This document shows, one piece after another, positions 52,280 to 61,540 of a stretch of 64,000 nucleotides of DNA (the first letter of the stretch is position 1; every line of letters begins with the position of its first letter). The translations under genes and the position numbers were made by a program. This stretch comes from Nocardioides flavus (ex Wang et al. 2016) (GTDB lineage Bacteria > Actinomycetota > Actinomycetes > Propionibacteriales > Nocardioidaceae), in NCBI RefSeq assembly GCF_014653115.1, contig NZ_BNAD01000007.1, positions 62,001 to 126,000 on the forward strand. Direction: 5' to 3'. The notes below the pieces were generated by a model. The model had not been told where the DNA came from. It ran no database searches and saw only the letters and a list, made by a program, of their open reading frames with translations.

Positions 52280-53803
52280 TCAGGGCGACGGCACCCGAGC
52301 GACGCCGCCGCTCGGGCCGGGCAGCGGACCGAACTGCTGGTTGCACGTCCACCCGGCGCACGTCACCAGCGCGAGGCGGCGACGTTCGAGCGCCTCCCTG
52401 ACCTCGGCGTAGGCCGGGTCGTCGACCACGTTGAGCGTCTCGTGGGGGTCCAGGAGCCGGTCGTAGAGGAACGCGTCGCTCCCGTCGGTGCCGTAGAGGT
52501 AGCGCTCGGTGCGCACGCCCCGGTGCGACCACCCGTCGCCCAGGGTCCGCCCGGTCTGGATCAGGGTGGTGTCGCGGAAGGGCTGGGCCTCGCCGCGGAG
52601 GGTGGGTGCGAGGGAGGCGCCGTCGACCTGCCACTGCGGGGCGACGCCGGTGAGCGCGGCGAACGTCGCGGGCAGGTCCACGAGGGTGGCGGGGACGTCG
52701 GAGGTGCTGCCCTCCACGACCCCTGGCCCGCGCACGAGCAGCGGCACCTGCAGCGCCTCGTCGGTCAGCACGTCCTTGCCGACGAAGCGGTGCTCGCCGA
52801 GGGAGTAGCCGTTGTCGGAGGTGAACACGACGTAGGTGTCATCGAGGACGCCCTCCTCGGCCAGCGTCGCGACCAGGGAGCCGACGGCACGGTCCACCGC
52901 CTGCAGGGACTGCAGCCGGGCGGTGTTCTCGGCCGCGACGTCGGTCCGCGACGCCGGCGCCAGGTTGCGCAGGTAGCGCGGCTGGTCGGAGACGTCGGCC
53001 TCGTTGAAGGCGGGGTCGTCGAAGGCGGCAGGCCGAGCGTCGAGGAACAGGTCGTCGTCCTGCGGCGCGGCCGGCGGCAGCCCTCGGCCGCCCTCGGGGG
53101 TGATCCGGTAGTGGGGCGCGAGGTGCCAGGCGTACACGACGAACGGGTCACCGCTCCGGGCGAAGTCCCTCAGCGCACGGTTGGTGCGGTCCTCGATCAC
53201 CGAGGTGACGTAGCTGTCGGTGTAGCGGCGCGGGGTCCCGTCGCCACTCATCGTGAAGTCCACGTAGTCGTAGGTGCCTCGGGTCAGTGCGTCCCAGCGC
53301 GACCAGCCGGCCGGGCGCACGTCGCGGGGGCCGTAGCCATTGAGGAACTTGCCGACGAACGCCGTGCGGTAGCCGCTGTCGCGGAACCACACGCTCGCCT
53401 CCTCGCCCGGGTCGAGTGCGGCGAAGCCGCCGTGCTCGCCGCGGTTGTGCTGCACACCGTTGTTCTGCGCGTACTGGCCGGTGGCGAGCTGGGCGCGCGC
53501 CGGGCAGCACAGCGGGTGCGGCGAGATCGCGTCGGTGAACTCCATCCCCTGGTCGGCCAGCAGGCGTCGCGTGATCGGCATGTGGTCGAGGTCGTCGTCA
53601 CGCATGTCGTCGGTGAGGACGAAGACCAGGTTGGGCTGCGACGCCGTCGTCGCCGCTGACGCCGAGCCGGTGCCCTGCACCATCCGTACGGAGCCCGCCT
53701 CTGCGGCGCCGCCGGCGTCACCGGTCGTGCTGACCGTGGCCAGGGTGGCGACGAGCACGACGAGGAGGGCAGCCGAGATCGACTGTGCCCACGCTCGCAT
53801 CAT
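52280..53803 (-). CDS. Secreted sulfatase
   Basis: A protein of 507 residues. It begins with a signal peptide (MMRAWAQSISAALLVVLVAT). NLVFVLTDDMRDDDLDHMP holds the metal-binding Asp pair, and the formylglycine site is HPLCCPARAQLATG (C-x-P-x-R), with GKFLNGYG and VVFTSDNGYSLGEH as further active-site blocks. It should hydrolyse a sulfate ester outside the cell. I chose the ATG at 53803 at the start of the signal peptide; the frame is open far upstream, but that is antisense to the CorC gene. Confidence 0.92.
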   Translation of the reverse strand: MMRAWAQSISAALLVVLVATLATVSTTGDAGGAAEAGSVRMVQGTGSASAATTASQPNLVFVLTDDMRDDDLDHMPITRRLLADQGMEFTDAISPHPLCCPARAQLATGQYAQNNGVQHNRGEHGGFAALDPGEEASVWFRDSGYRTAFVGKFLNGYGPRDVRPAGWSRWDALTRGTYDYVDFTMSGDGTPRRYTDSYVTSVIEDRTNRALRDFARSGDPFVVYAWHLAPHYRITPEGGRGLPPAAPQDDDLFLDARPAAFDDPAFNEADVSDQPRYLRNLAPASRTDVAAENTARLQSLQAVDRAVGSLVATLAEEGVLDDTYVVFTSDNGYSLGEHRFVGKDVLTDEALQVPLLVRGPGVVEGSTSDVPATLVDLPATFAALTGVAPQWQVDGASLAPTLRGEAQPFRDTTLIQTGRTLGDGWSHRGVRTERYLYGTDGSDAFLYDRLLDPHETLNVVDDPAYAEVREALERRRLALVTCAGWTCNQQFGPLPGPSGGVARVPSP

Positions 53804-54026
53804 GCCCCTCGCCGAGACCCTGAGGGTCCTGATCGTCCGCCCTGTTCGGGCGCAACAGTAGGGCGGGGCCCGGCCCTCACCCAAAGCGACACGTCGACTG
53901 TGGCCGCGACGGTTCCAGCCGCTAGCCTGTGGTCCCGCCGAGAGCCGGCACGATCCGCACGAAGGAGCCTGCAGCACCCGCCATGGACGAGAGTCAAAGT
54001 CCCCGCACGACCGCACTGACCACCGG

Positions 54027-55406
54027 GTGCGCGTCGTGACCCCTCTCCTGCTGCTGCTCGCCTCGCTGGCCCTCGTGGCCGCCTGCGGCCTCTTCGTGGC
54101 CGCCGAGTTCTCCTTCGTCACCGTCGACCGTCCGAGCGTCGAGCGCGCCGCCGCGTCCGGCGACGAAGGTGCCCGTGGAGTCCAGCTGGCCCTCCGGTCG
54201 CTGTCGACCCAGCTCTCCGGCGCCCAGGTCGGCATCACCGTCACCAACCTGGCGATCGGCTTCCTGGCCGAGCCGGCGATCGCCGACCTCATCCGCGACC
54301 CCCTGGCCTCCGCCGGGGTGCCCGACGGGGCGGTGTCGCCGCTCGCGCTGGCGCTGGGCCTGGTGATCGGCACGGTCGTCACGATGATCTTCGGCGAGAT
54401 GGTGCCCAAGAACATCGCCATCGCTCGTCCGCTGGCGACCGCCCGGGCCACGCAGGGCTTCATGCGTGGCTTCACCGCGATGACCGGTCGCCCGATCCGC
54501 GTGCTCAACGGCTCGGCCAACGCGATCGTGCGGCGTCTCGGCATCGAACCGCAGGAGGAGCTGCGGTCCGCGCGCAGCAGCCAGGAGCTCTCCTCGCTCG
54601 TGCAGCGCTCGGCCGACCAGGGCACGCTCGACGCCGACACCGCCGAGCTCGTCGAGCGCTCGGTCGAGTTCGGCAGTCGCACCGCCGGCGAGATCATGAC
54701 GCCGCGCGTGCGCACCACCACCGTGGAGGAGCAGGACCGCGTCTCCGCGGTCATCGACCTCGCCCGCCAGACCGGGCACTCGCGGTTCCCGGTGCTCGAC
54801 GCCGACGACACCGTGGTCGGCACCGTCCACGTCAAGCACGCTGTCGCGGTGCCCGTGCACGAGCGCTCGACCACCCGCATCAAGCACGTGATGGTCAGGC
54901 CGGTCGTGGTGCCCGACAGCCTGCGGCTCGACCCCCTGCTCGCCCTGCTGCGCCAGGACGGCTTCCAGATGGCGGTCGTGCTCGACGAGTACGGCGGCCA
55001 CGCGGGCATCGTCACGCTGGAGGACGTGGTCGAGGAGATCGTCGGAGACATCTCCGACGAGCACGACCGGCTCGGCTCCCGGATCCGCCAGCGTCGTGAC
55101 GGCAGCTGGACCCTGTCCGGCCTGCTGCGGCCCGACGAGGTCGAGGACGTCACCGACGTCGAGCTGCCCGACCACGAGGACTACGACACCGTCGCGGGCC
55201 TGGTCATGCGCGAGCTGGGCAAGGTCCCCGAGCCGGGCGACCGTGTCGAGCTGCCGGTGCCCGACCGTTCGGAGCCCCACGAGGTGCGCGAGCGCCTCGT
55301 GACGCTGACCGTCCAGCGGATGGACGGCCTGCGCATCGATCGGCTCGACCTCCGCGTGGTCTCCGCCGAGTCCACCGGGACCGGGGGTGACGACGATGAA
55401 CAGTGA
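54027..55406 (+). CDS. CNNM/CorC family membrane protein (first of pair)
   Basis: A protein of 459 residues. An N-terminal DUF21 membrane domain with FVAAEFSFVTVDRPSVERAA and FGEMVPKNIAIARPLATARA is followed by two CBS domains (GEIMTPRVRTTTVEEQD; VMVRPVVVPDSLRL) and a CorC domain (SWTLSGLLRPDEVEDV). Such proteins take part in magnesium and cobalt efflux. The start is GTG 54027 or 54036. It overlaps the second paralogue by 11 bases. Confidence 0.92.
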   Translation: MRVVTPLLLLLASLALVAACGLFVAAEFSFVTVDRPSVERAAASGDEGARGVQLALRSLSTQLSGAQVGITVTNLAIGFLAEPAIADLIRDPLASAGVPDGAVSPLALALGLVIGTVVTMIFGEMVPKNIAIARPLATARATQGFMRGFTAMTGRPIRVLNGSANAIVRRLGIEPQEELRSARSSQELSSLVQRSADQGTLDADTAELVERSVEFGSRTAGEIMTPRVRTTTVEEQDRVSAVIDLARQTGHSRFPVLDADDTVVGTVHVKHAVAVPVHERSTTRIKHVMVRPVVVPDSLRLDPLLALLRQDGFQMAVVLDEYGGHAGIVTLEDVVEEIVGDISDEHDRLGSRIRQRRDGSWTLSGLLRPDEVEDVTDVELPDHEDYDTVAGLVMRELGKVPEPGDRVELPVPDRSEPHEVRERLVTLTVQRMDGLRIDRLDLRVVSAESTGTGGDDDEQ

Positions 55407-56460
55407 CTTCTCCGGGGTGGGCCTGGCCGTCGTGCTGCTCGCCTTCAACGCCTTCTTCGTCGGTGCCGAGTTCGCGCTGCTCGCCGCCCGCCGCAGCCAG
55501 ATCGAGCCGCGTGCCCAGGACGGCTCCCGCGCCGCGCGTACGACGCTGCGCGCCATGGAGAACGTCTCGCTCGTCATGGCAGGTGCCCAGCTGGGCATCA
55601 CGGTCTGCTCGCTCGGTCTCGGGGCGATCGGCGAGCCGGCCGTGGCCCACCTGCTCGAGCCCCTCTTCCACGCCGCACGCATGCCCGACGACCTGCTGCA
55701 CCCGGTCTCGTTCGTGGTCGCGATGTCGATCGTGGTCTACCTGCACGTCGTGCTCGGAGAGATGGTCCCCAAGAACATCGCCCTCGCGGGCGCCGACCGG
55801 GTCGCCCTGCTGCTCAGCCCGCCGATGATGGTCATCGTCACGGTGCTGCGCCCCGTGATCGGCGGCATGAACATGGTCGCCAACGCCGTGCTACGCCTGC
55901 TGCGCATCGAGCCCAAGGACGAGGTCCACTCGACCTTCACGCGCGAGGAGGTCGCCGCCCTCGTCGAGGAGTCCCGCGGGGAGGGCCTGATCGAGGCCGA
56001 CGAGTACGACCGGCTCGCCGGCGCGCTCGGCTTCACGGAGAAGTCGGTGTCCTCCATCGTGATGGCGACAGACACGCTCGCCACGGTGGCGCCGGGCTCG
56101 ACGGTCGCCGACGTCGAGGCGGTCTGCGCGGCGACCGGCTTCAGCCGGTTCCCCGTGGCCGGGGCCGACGGCTCGCTGCTGGGCTACCTGCACATCAAGG
56201 ACGCCCTCGAGTCCGACGACGACAGACGCTCGCGCGTCATCGAGGACAAGTGGATCCGCCCGTTCGCCTCGGTCCATCCCGACGACCTGCTCCACGACGC
56301 GCTCGAGAGCCTGCAGGTCAAGGGCGCCCACATGGCCCGGGTCGTCGAGCGCGACGGCACCGTCATCGGCCTCGTGACCCTCGAGGACGTCCTCGAGGAG
56401 CTCGTCGGCGAGATCCGCGACGCCGCGCACCACGACGTGTCCGGCGCCGACGCGCTCTGA
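55396..56460 (+). CDS. CNNM/CorC family membrane protein (second of pair)
   Basis: A protein of 354 residues. DUF21 domain with AFNAFFVGAEFALLAARRSQ and LGEMVPKNIALAGADRVALL, then two CBS domains (SIVMATDTLATVAPGSTVAD; KWIRPFASVHPDDLLHDA). The C-terminal CorC domain of its partner is missing, which is usual for the second member of such actinobacterial pairs. They may form a heterodimer. Confidence 0.92.
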   Translation: MNSDFSGVGLAVVLLAFNAFFVGAEFALLAARRSQIEPRAQDGSRAARTTLRAMENVSLVMAGAQLGITVCSLGLGAIGEPAVAHLLEPLFHAARMPDDLLHPVSFVVAMSIVVYLHVVLGEMVPKNIALAGADRVALLLSPPMMVIVTVLRPVIGGMNMVANAVLRLLRIEPKDEVHSTFTREEVAALVEESRGEGLIEADEYDRLAGALGFTEKSVSSIVMATDTLATVAPGSTVADVEAVCAATGFSRFPVAGADGSLLGYLHIKDALESDDDRRSRVIEDKWIRPFASVHPDDLLHDALESLQVKGAHMARVVERDGTVIGLVTLEDVLEELVGEIRDAAHHDVSGADAL

Positions 56461-56480
56461 GTGCTGGATAGGGTCTGATC

Positions 56481-57080
56481 GTGTCCGAGGAAGCCTCCCG
56501 CGTCTGGACCGTGCCCAACATCATCAGTGTGGTGCGGCTGGCCGGTGTGCCCCTCTTCCTCTGGCTGGTCCTCGGCCCCGAGGCGGACGCGATCGCCCTC
56601 GTCGTGCTGATGGTGGCGGGGTTCACCGATTTCCTCGACGGCTGGCTCGCGCGACGCCTCGACCAGTACTCCCGGCTCGGCGAGATCCTCGACCCGGTGG
56701 CCGACCGGCTCTACATCCTCGCCGTCGTCATCGGCCTCTACATGCGCGACATCATCCCGTGGTGGGTGGCCCTCGCGCTGCCGCTGCGCGACCTCTTCCT
56801 GTGGGGGCTGGTGCCGATCCTGCGCACGCGGGGCTTCTCCGCGCTGCCGGTGCACTTCCTCGGCAAGGCGGCCACCTTCAACCTGCTCTACGCCTTCCCG
56901 CTGCTGCTGCTCGGCGAGGGGGAGGGCGTCGTCGCCACTCTCGCGCGCAACTTCGGCTGGGCCTTCGCGTGGTGGGGGATCGGCCTCTACTGGTGGGCCG
57001 GCGTCCTCTACGCCTGGCAGGTGCGCACGCTGCTGCGCGAGACCCCGCGTCACACGTCGACGGCGAGCGACCATGGATGA
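56481..57080 (+). CDS. CDP-alcohol phosphatidyltransferase (PgsA-like)
   Basis: A membrane enzyme of 199 residues that joins a CDP-diacylglycerol to an alcohol. The motif D-x2-D-G-x2-A-R-x8-G-x3-D-x3-D is seen in DFLDGWLARRLDQYSRLGEI with LDPVADR. It begins the conserved actinobacterial block that ends with gcvP; the mycobacterial counterpart is called PgsA2, whose product is unsettled. It overlaps the DUF881 start by eight bases. Confidence 0.9.
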   Translation: MSEEASRVWTVPNIISVVRLAGVPLFLWLVLGPEADAIALVVLMVAGFTDFLDGWLARRLDQYSRLGEILDPVADRLYILAVVIGLYMRDIIPWWVALALPLRDLFLWGLVPILRTRGFSALPVHFLGKAATFNLLYAFPLLLLGEGEGVVATLARNFGWAFAWWGIGLYWWAGVLYAWQVRTLLRETPRHTSTASDHG

Positions 57081-57990
57081 CGGTTTCGCCGCGGGCGGCA
57101 GGGCAGGAGGGCCGGGCGGCACGAAGACCCCCGAGCGCCCTTTGCCCGCGCACGTGACGACCCCGCTGCTGACGCTGATCACCGCGCGCTCGATGGACGA
57201 GGACTACGCCCACGTGGCGCAGAAGCGGGCGGCCGCCGGCGGACCGGCGTCCCAGCCGTCGCGGCCGCACTGGTCCAGTGTCCTCGCGGTCGCAGCGCTG
57301 GGGGTGATGGCGGCCGTCGTCGCCGCCCAGACCGACCGACAGGCGCCCGTCGACGAGCTGAGCCGGGCCGCGCTCGTCGAGCAGATCGAGAGCCGTGGCG
57401 ACGAGCTGCGGTCCCTCCAGTCCCAGGTCGGGGAGCTGACCCGGTCCAACGCGGACCTGGCCAGCCGCAGCACCACCACCCAGAGCCAGCTCGACGACAT
57501 CGAGTCCCGGGTGCAGCGCGCCGAGCTCCTGTCCGGCTTCTCCGTCGTCCGCGGGCCCGGCGTGCGGATCACCGTCGACAACAGCCCCGGCGCCGACGTC
57601 AACAGCGAGATCCGCGACGAGGACCTCGCGATCCTGGTGGACGGGCTGTTCGAGGCGGGGGCCGAGGCGGTCGCGATCAACGACCAGCGGATCAACGTGC
57701 TCGGCGGCATCCGCAACACCAACCGCGCGGTCCACGTCAACGGCAGGCCCGTCAACGCGCCGTACGTCGTGTCGGCGATCGGCGACCCCCGCACCTTGCA
57801 GGCGCGACTGCTGGAGTCCAGCCAGGGCCAGGAGTGGTTCGCGCTGGTCAACGGCCTGGAATTCGTCTACAGCTCGGAGAATGTGGACGACATCCGCCTG
57901 CCGGCTGCGCCCGAGCGCGTCCTTCGTGATGTGATCGAGCTCAACGCCGATCCCGACGGGGGACCGGACGGGGAGGGGAGCGCGCCGTGA
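57073..57990 (+). CDS. DUF881 family membrane-anchored protein
   Basis: A protein of 305 residues with one membrane helix near residue 75 (WSSVLAVAALGVMAAVVAA), a coiled coil (LVEQIESRGDELRSLQSQVG), and the DUF881 domain (VVRGPGVRITVDNSPG; AEAVAINDQRINVLGGIRNT). Members are found beside divisome genes in actinobacteria and are thought to act at the cell envelope. The start overlaps the previous gene, and its stop overlaps the next. Confidence 0.9.
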   Translation: MDDGFAAGGRAGGPGGTKTPERPLPAHVTTPLLTLITARSMDEDYAHVAQKRAAAGGPASQPSRPHWSSVLAVAALGVMAAVVAAQTDRQAPVDELSRAALVEQIESRGDELRSLQSQVGELTRSNADLASRSTTTQSQLDDIESRVQRAELLSGFSVVRGPGVRITVDNSPGADVNSEIRDEDLAILVDGLFEAGAEAVAINDQRINVLGGIRNTNRAVHVNGRPVNAPYVVSAIGDPRTLQARLLESSQGQEWFALVNGLEFVYSSENVDDIRLPAAPERVLRDVIELNADPDGGPDGEGSAP

Positions 57991-58319
57991 TCGCCGCACT
58001 TGGCCTGCTCCTGGGCATCATCGCGGGGCTGGTGTTCGCCCCGGACGTGCCGCTCAGCCTGCAGAACTACCTCCCCATCGCGGTGGTCGCAGCCCTCGAC
58101 GCCGTCTTCGGCGGCCTGCGAGCGCACCTCGACGGCATCTTCGACGACAAGGTCTTCGTCGTCTCGTTCGTCAGCAACGTGGTGGTCGCCGCGGCGATCG
58201 TCTACCTCGGCGACCAGCTCGGCGTCGGGTCGCAGCTGAGCACGGGCGTCATCGTCGTGCTCGGCATCCGGATCTTCTCCAACGTCGCGGCCATCCGGAG
58301 GCACCTGTTCCATGCCTGA
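57987..58319 (+). CDS. Small basic protein (Sbp/DUF1290 family)
   Basis: A protein of 110 residues with three to four membrane helices (LGLLLGIIAGLVFAPDVPL; YLPIAVVAALDAVFGGLRAH; SFVSNVVVAAAIVYLGDQLG). FGGLRAHLDGIFDDKVFVVS is the family signature. It sits between two DUF881 genes with overlaps on both sides, as in mycobacteria and streptomycetes. Confidence 0.92.
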   Translation: MIAALGLLLGIIAGLVFAPDVPLSLQNYLPIAVVAALDAVFGGLRAHLDGIFDDKVFVVSFVSNVVVAAAIVYLGDQLGVGSQLSTGVIVVLGIRIFSNVAAIRRHLFHA

Positions 58320-59076
58320 GGACCGCCCCGCCGACGTCACCGAGGCGCCCGGCCACACCGACCGCCCGCGGCGGGCCCGGCCCGGTCTCGTGCCCTCGCG
58401 CGCCCAGGCCGTGGTCGCCGTGCTGCTCGCGGTCCTCGGGTTCGCGTTCGTCGTGCAGGTGCGCGACACCAAGGCCAACGACACCTACGCCGGGCTGCGC
58501 GAGAGCGAGCTGATCGAGGTGCTCGACGGCCTGACCGGCACCGCCGAGCGGGCCCGACGCGAGGTCGACCGGCTCGAGGCCCGGCGTGACGAGCTGCGCG
58601 ACGAGAGCCAGGCGCGCGCGGCCGCCCTCGACGAGGCCGAGCAGCGCGTGCGCACCCTCAACATCATCGCGGGGCTGGTGCCCGTCTCGGGGCCAGGCCT
58701 GCGGGTGACGATCAACGAGACGACGAGCCGGGTCAGTGTCGGCTCGTTGCTCGACACCGTCCAGGAGCTGCGCACCGCGGGTGCCGAGGCGATGGAGTTC
58801 AACGACAGCATCCGGCTCGGCGCCGACAGCTCCTTCGAGAACGCCGTGGGCGGCATCGAGCTCGACGACCAGCTCCTCGAGCCCCCCTACGTCCTCGACG
58901 TCATCGGCGACCCCCACGTCCTGCGTACGGCGTTGAGCTTCTCGACCGGCCCGATCGAGACCCTCGAGGGCCTCGACGGGGCGACCGTGGAGGTCGAGGA
59001 GCTCGAGTCCGTCGAGATCACCAGCGTCCGCGAGGCCACCCGACCTGACTATGCGGAGTTCGGCACCGGCCAGTAG
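58312..59076 (+). CDS. DUF881 family membrane-anchored protein (second copy)
   Basis: A protein of 254 residues. It has a membrane helix (AVVAVLLAVLGFAFVVQV), a charged coiled coil, and a DUF881 domain (VSGPGLRVTINETTSRVS; GAEAMEFNDSIRLGADSSFE). It overlaps the small basic protein gene by eight bases. Likely to act together with its paralogue. Confidence 0.9.
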   Translation: MPEDRPADVTEAPGHTDRPRRARPGLVPSRAQAVVAVLLAVLGFAFVVQVRDTKANDTYAGLRESELIEVLDGLTGTAERARREVDRLEARRDELRDESQARAAALDEAEQRVRTLNIIAGLVPVSGPGLRVTINETTSRVSVGSLLDTVQELRTAGAEAMEFNDSIRLGADSSFENAVGGIELDDQLLEPPYVLDVIGDPHVLRTALSFSTGPIETLEGLDGATVEVEELESVEITSVREATRPDYAEFGTGQ

Positions 59077-59116
59077 CCTGCCGGGCACCTGTCCGACCCA
59101 CCCGAGGAGAGCCCAC

Positions 59117-59503
59117 GTGTATCCGGAGAACCTGAAGTACACCAGCGAGCACGAGTGGGTCCGCACCCCCGGGGATGCCGAGGGCTCCGTACGGGTCGGG
59201 ATCACCGACTTCGCCCAGGACGCCCTCGGGGACATCGTGTACGTCTCGCTCCCGCAGGTCGGCGACCAGGTGACGGCGGGGGAGACGTGTGGCGAGCTGG
59301 AGTCCACGAAGTCGGTCAGCGACATCTACGCGCCGGTGACCGGCGAGGTCGTGGCGACCAACGCGGCACTCGACTCGACCCCGGAGCTCGTCAACAGCGA
59401 CCCCTACGAGGCGGGCTGGCTCTTCGAGGTGAGCGTGGCCGACGCGGCCCAGGTCGACGGGCTGATGGACGCGTCCGCCTACCAGGCCGGCCTGGACGGC
59501 TGA
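59117..59503 (+). CDS. gcvH: Glycine cleavage system H protein
   Basis: A protein of 128 residues. The lipoylated Lys is in ELESTKSVSDIYAPVTGEV, and the start YTSEHEWV is typical. It shuttles the aminomethyl group between the P, T and L proteins. I chose GTG 59117 with GAGGAGA upstream. Unlike gcvP it has no riboswitch and lies in the divisome-type block. Confidence 0.95.
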   Translation: MYPENLKYTSEHEWVRTPGDAEGSVRVGITDFAQDALGDIVYVSLPQVGDQVTAGETCGELESTKSVSDIYAPVTGEVVATNAALDSTPELVNSDPYEAGWLFEVSVADAAQVDGLMDASAYQAGLDG

Positions 59504-59596
59504 CTCCCGCCCCACGCCCCGCCCCACCCCCCGCCCCACCCCCTGATCGGTCGCCGCGTCCATCGCAGGACTGATAGGTTCGTGGCAACCGTCAAC

Positions 59597-59620
59597 CTCA
59601 ACCCTCGCCTGAGGGTTGAG
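59597..59620. promoter_or_regulatory. Palindrome CTCAACCCTC-N4-GAGGGTTGAG upstream of garA
   Basis: Perfect ten-base arms in the leader of garA, 25 bp before its start and just behind a -10-like GATAGGTT. The half-site CTCAAC recurs in the palindrome at 61541-61561 before the second MerR gene. A probable site for one of the MerR proteins encoded here. Confidence 0.65.
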
Positions 59621-59644
59621 CGTCGATCCGTCGAGGAGTTCCAG

Positions 59645-60172
59645 ATGCCGTTCTGCACCGCCTGTGGCAGGCAGAACCCTGACGATGCACGCTTCTGTGC
59701 CCAGTGCGGCACCAAGCTGCTCGCCGGGGAGGACACGGGCGCGAGCCCGGTCGAGCCGAGCCAGGCCGAGACCACCGCGACGATCACCTTCGGCGCCCCG
59801 GACCAGCGTGAGTCCTCGGACCGCCAGCTGAGCGCCGTCGACGCCGCCGCGGTCGACGCGCTTCCGGCGGGCCACGCACTGCTGGTGGTCCAGCGCGGAC
59901 CGAGCGCCGGCAGCCGGTTCCTCCTCGACACCGACGTCGTCGGCGCCGGGCGCCACCCGGACAGCGAGATCTTCCTCGACGACGTGACCGTGTCGCGGCG
60001 CCATGCGGAGTTCCGCCGCTCCGGCAACGGCTACACCGTCAGTGACGTCGGCAGCCTCAACGGCACCTACGTCAACCGCGACCGCATCGACTCGGTGGAG
60101 CTCACCGACGGTGACGAGGTCCAGATCGGCAAGTACCGCCTGGTGTTCTTCTCCTCCCACCCGGCCCGCTGA
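59645..60172 (+). CDS. garA: FHA-domain protein GarA/OdhI homologue with an N-terminal zinc ribbon
   Basis: A protein of 175 residues. A zinc ribbon, CTACGRQNPDDARFCAQCG, opens it. The kinase-target motif AETTATITF follows (Thr43/Thr44), then an FHA domain with GRHPDSEIFLDDVTVSRRHA and VGSLNGTYVNR. GarA and OdhI bind and inhibit 2-oxoglutarate dehydrogenase until Ser/Thr kinases phosphorylate the ETT site. I chose ATG 59645 because GAGGAG lies at the right distance; an upstream start would translate the palindrome. Confidence 0.92.
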   Translation: MPFCTACGRQNPDDARFCAQCGTKLLAGEDTGASPVEPSQAETTATITFGAPDQRESSDRQLSAVDAAAVDALPAGHALLVVQRGPSAGSRFLLDTDVVGAGRHPDSEIFLDDVTVSRRHAEFRRSGNGYTVSDVGSLNGTYVNRDRIDSVELTDGDEVQIGKYRLVFFSSHPAR

Positions 60173-60176
60173 GTCC

Positions 60177-60920
60177 GTGAGTGCCTCGACACCCGCGGGC
60201 TCGAGTCGCGGCGCCCGCTACAACATCGGGCAGGTCCTCGACCAGCTGCGCCCGGACTTCCCCGGTGTGACGATCCCCAAGATCCGGTTCCTGGAGGACC
60301 AAGGGCTCGTCAAGCCCGAGCGCACGGCCGCGGGCTACCGGAAGTTCTCCGGCGAGGACGTCGAGCGGCTGCGCTACATCCTGCTGATGCAGCGTGACCA
60401 CTACCTGCCGCTCAAGGTCATCGGCGACCACCTCGACGCCATCGACCGTGGGCTCGAGCCGCCCGCGATCGAGTCGGTCGTCCCGACCGTCCCCAAGGTG
60501 GCGCTCAGCTCCGACGGCCTGCCGAGCCCTGAGTCCTTCCGGCGCACCAGCGACCTGCGGCTCTCGCGCCGCGAGCTGCTCAAGGTCGCCGACATCTCCG
60601 AGGAGCTGCTCGCCGAGCTCGAGCAGTACGGCCTGGTCGCGGCACGCACCGGCACCGGCCACTTCGACAGCGACGCACTGGTCGTCGCCCAGACTGCCCG
60701 GGAGCTCGCCGACTTCGGCTTCGAGCCGCGCCACCTGCGCGCCTTCAAGACCGCGGCGGATCGTGAGGTCGGGCTGGTCCAGCAGGTCGTGGCACCGCTG
60801 GCACGGGGTCGGGACGCGGCGGCCCGCGGTCGGGCCGACGACGCCACGTCCGAGATCGCGGCGCTGTCCGTGCGGCTGCACGCCACGCTGGTGAAGATCG
60901 GTCTCGACCGCGGGTTCTGA
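60177..60920 (+). CDS. ftsR: MerR family regulator, FtsR-like
   Basis: A protein of 247 residues. The MerR helix-turn-helix is YNIGQVLDQLRPDFPGVTIP, then KIRFLEDQGLVKPERTAAGY. The gene follows garA by four bases, the position of ftsR in Corynebacterium and of Rv1828 in mycobacteria, where it activates ftsZ. I chose GTG 60177. The C-terminal domain (LRLSRRELLKVADISEELLA) matches this orthologue group. It may bind the two palindromes nearby. Confidence 0.88.
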   Translation: MSASTPAGSSRGARYNIGQVLDQLRPDFPGVTIPKIRFLEDQGLVKPERTAAGYRKFSGEDVERLRYILLMQRDHYLPLKVIGDHLDAIDRGLEPPAIESVVPTVPKVALSSDGLPSPESFRRTSDLRLSRRELLKVADISEELLAELEQYGLVAARTGTGHFDSDALVVAQTARELADFGFEPRHLRAFKTAADREVGLVQQVVAPLARGRDAAARGRADDATSEIAALSVRLHATLVKIGLDRGF

Positions 60921-61018
60921 CCCCTGTCGGAAGGCGGTGCCGGAACGCGCATCGGTCCGGCGCCGGCCTCTCGGAGACAGGCGGTGCTGGTCTCACCACA
61001 CGTGAGTAGGGTGGAGGC

Positions 61019-61486
61019 ATGCGCGAAATGGACGTCGTCGGAGTCCGCGTCGAGATGCCCTCCAACCAGCCGATCGTGCTGCTGCGAGAGGTGACGGGAG
61101 AGCGCTACCTGCCGATCTGGATCGGGGCCGTCGAGGCCACCGCGATCGCCTTCGCGCAGCAGGGCGTGACCCCGCCGCGCCCGCTGACGCACGATCTCAT
61201 GCGCGACGTGCTCGAGGCGACCGGCCAGCGGCTCGACGAGGTGCGCATCGTCGACATGCAGGACGGCGTGTTCTACGCCGAGCTCGTCTTCGACGGTGGA
61301 GCCGAGGTCAGCGCGCGCCCGTCCGACTCGATCGCCCTCGCGCTGCGTACGGGGAGCCGGATCGTGTGCGCCGAGTCGGTCCTCGAGGAGGCAGGGCTGG
61401 CGGTCCCCGCCGAGCAGGAGGACGAGGTCGAGCGGTTCCGCGAGTTCCTCGACCACGTCTCGCCCGACGACTTCGAAGCTCATTGA
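61019..61486 (+). CDS. Bifunctional nuclease (BFN) family protein
   Basis: A protein of 155 residues. EMDVVGVRVEMPSNQPIVLL and GERYLPIWIGAVEATAIAFA are the family's core, followed by SARPSDSIALALRTGSRIVC. It lies between two MerR genes, as in all related actinobacteria. The name comes from plant nucleases; activity of bacterial members is not well shown. Confidence 0.92.
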   Translation: MREMDVVGVRVEMPSNQPIVLLREVTGERYLPIWIGAVEATAIAFAQQGVTPPRPLTHDLMRDVLEATGQRLDEVRIVDMQDGVFYAELVFDGGAEVSARPSDSIALALRTGSRIVCAESVLEEAGLAVPAEQEDEVERFREFLDHVSPDDFEAH

Positions 61487-61540
61487 TCGTCGGTCGGCGT
61501 CGCGGGACGAGAGACACTCCTGTCCCGGCAGCAAGACTGA

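Noticed and set aside
53804..55153. N-terminal extension of the sulfatase frame
   Set aside because: The stretch is antisense to the CorC gene, and the sulfatase has its own signal peptide starting at 53803.
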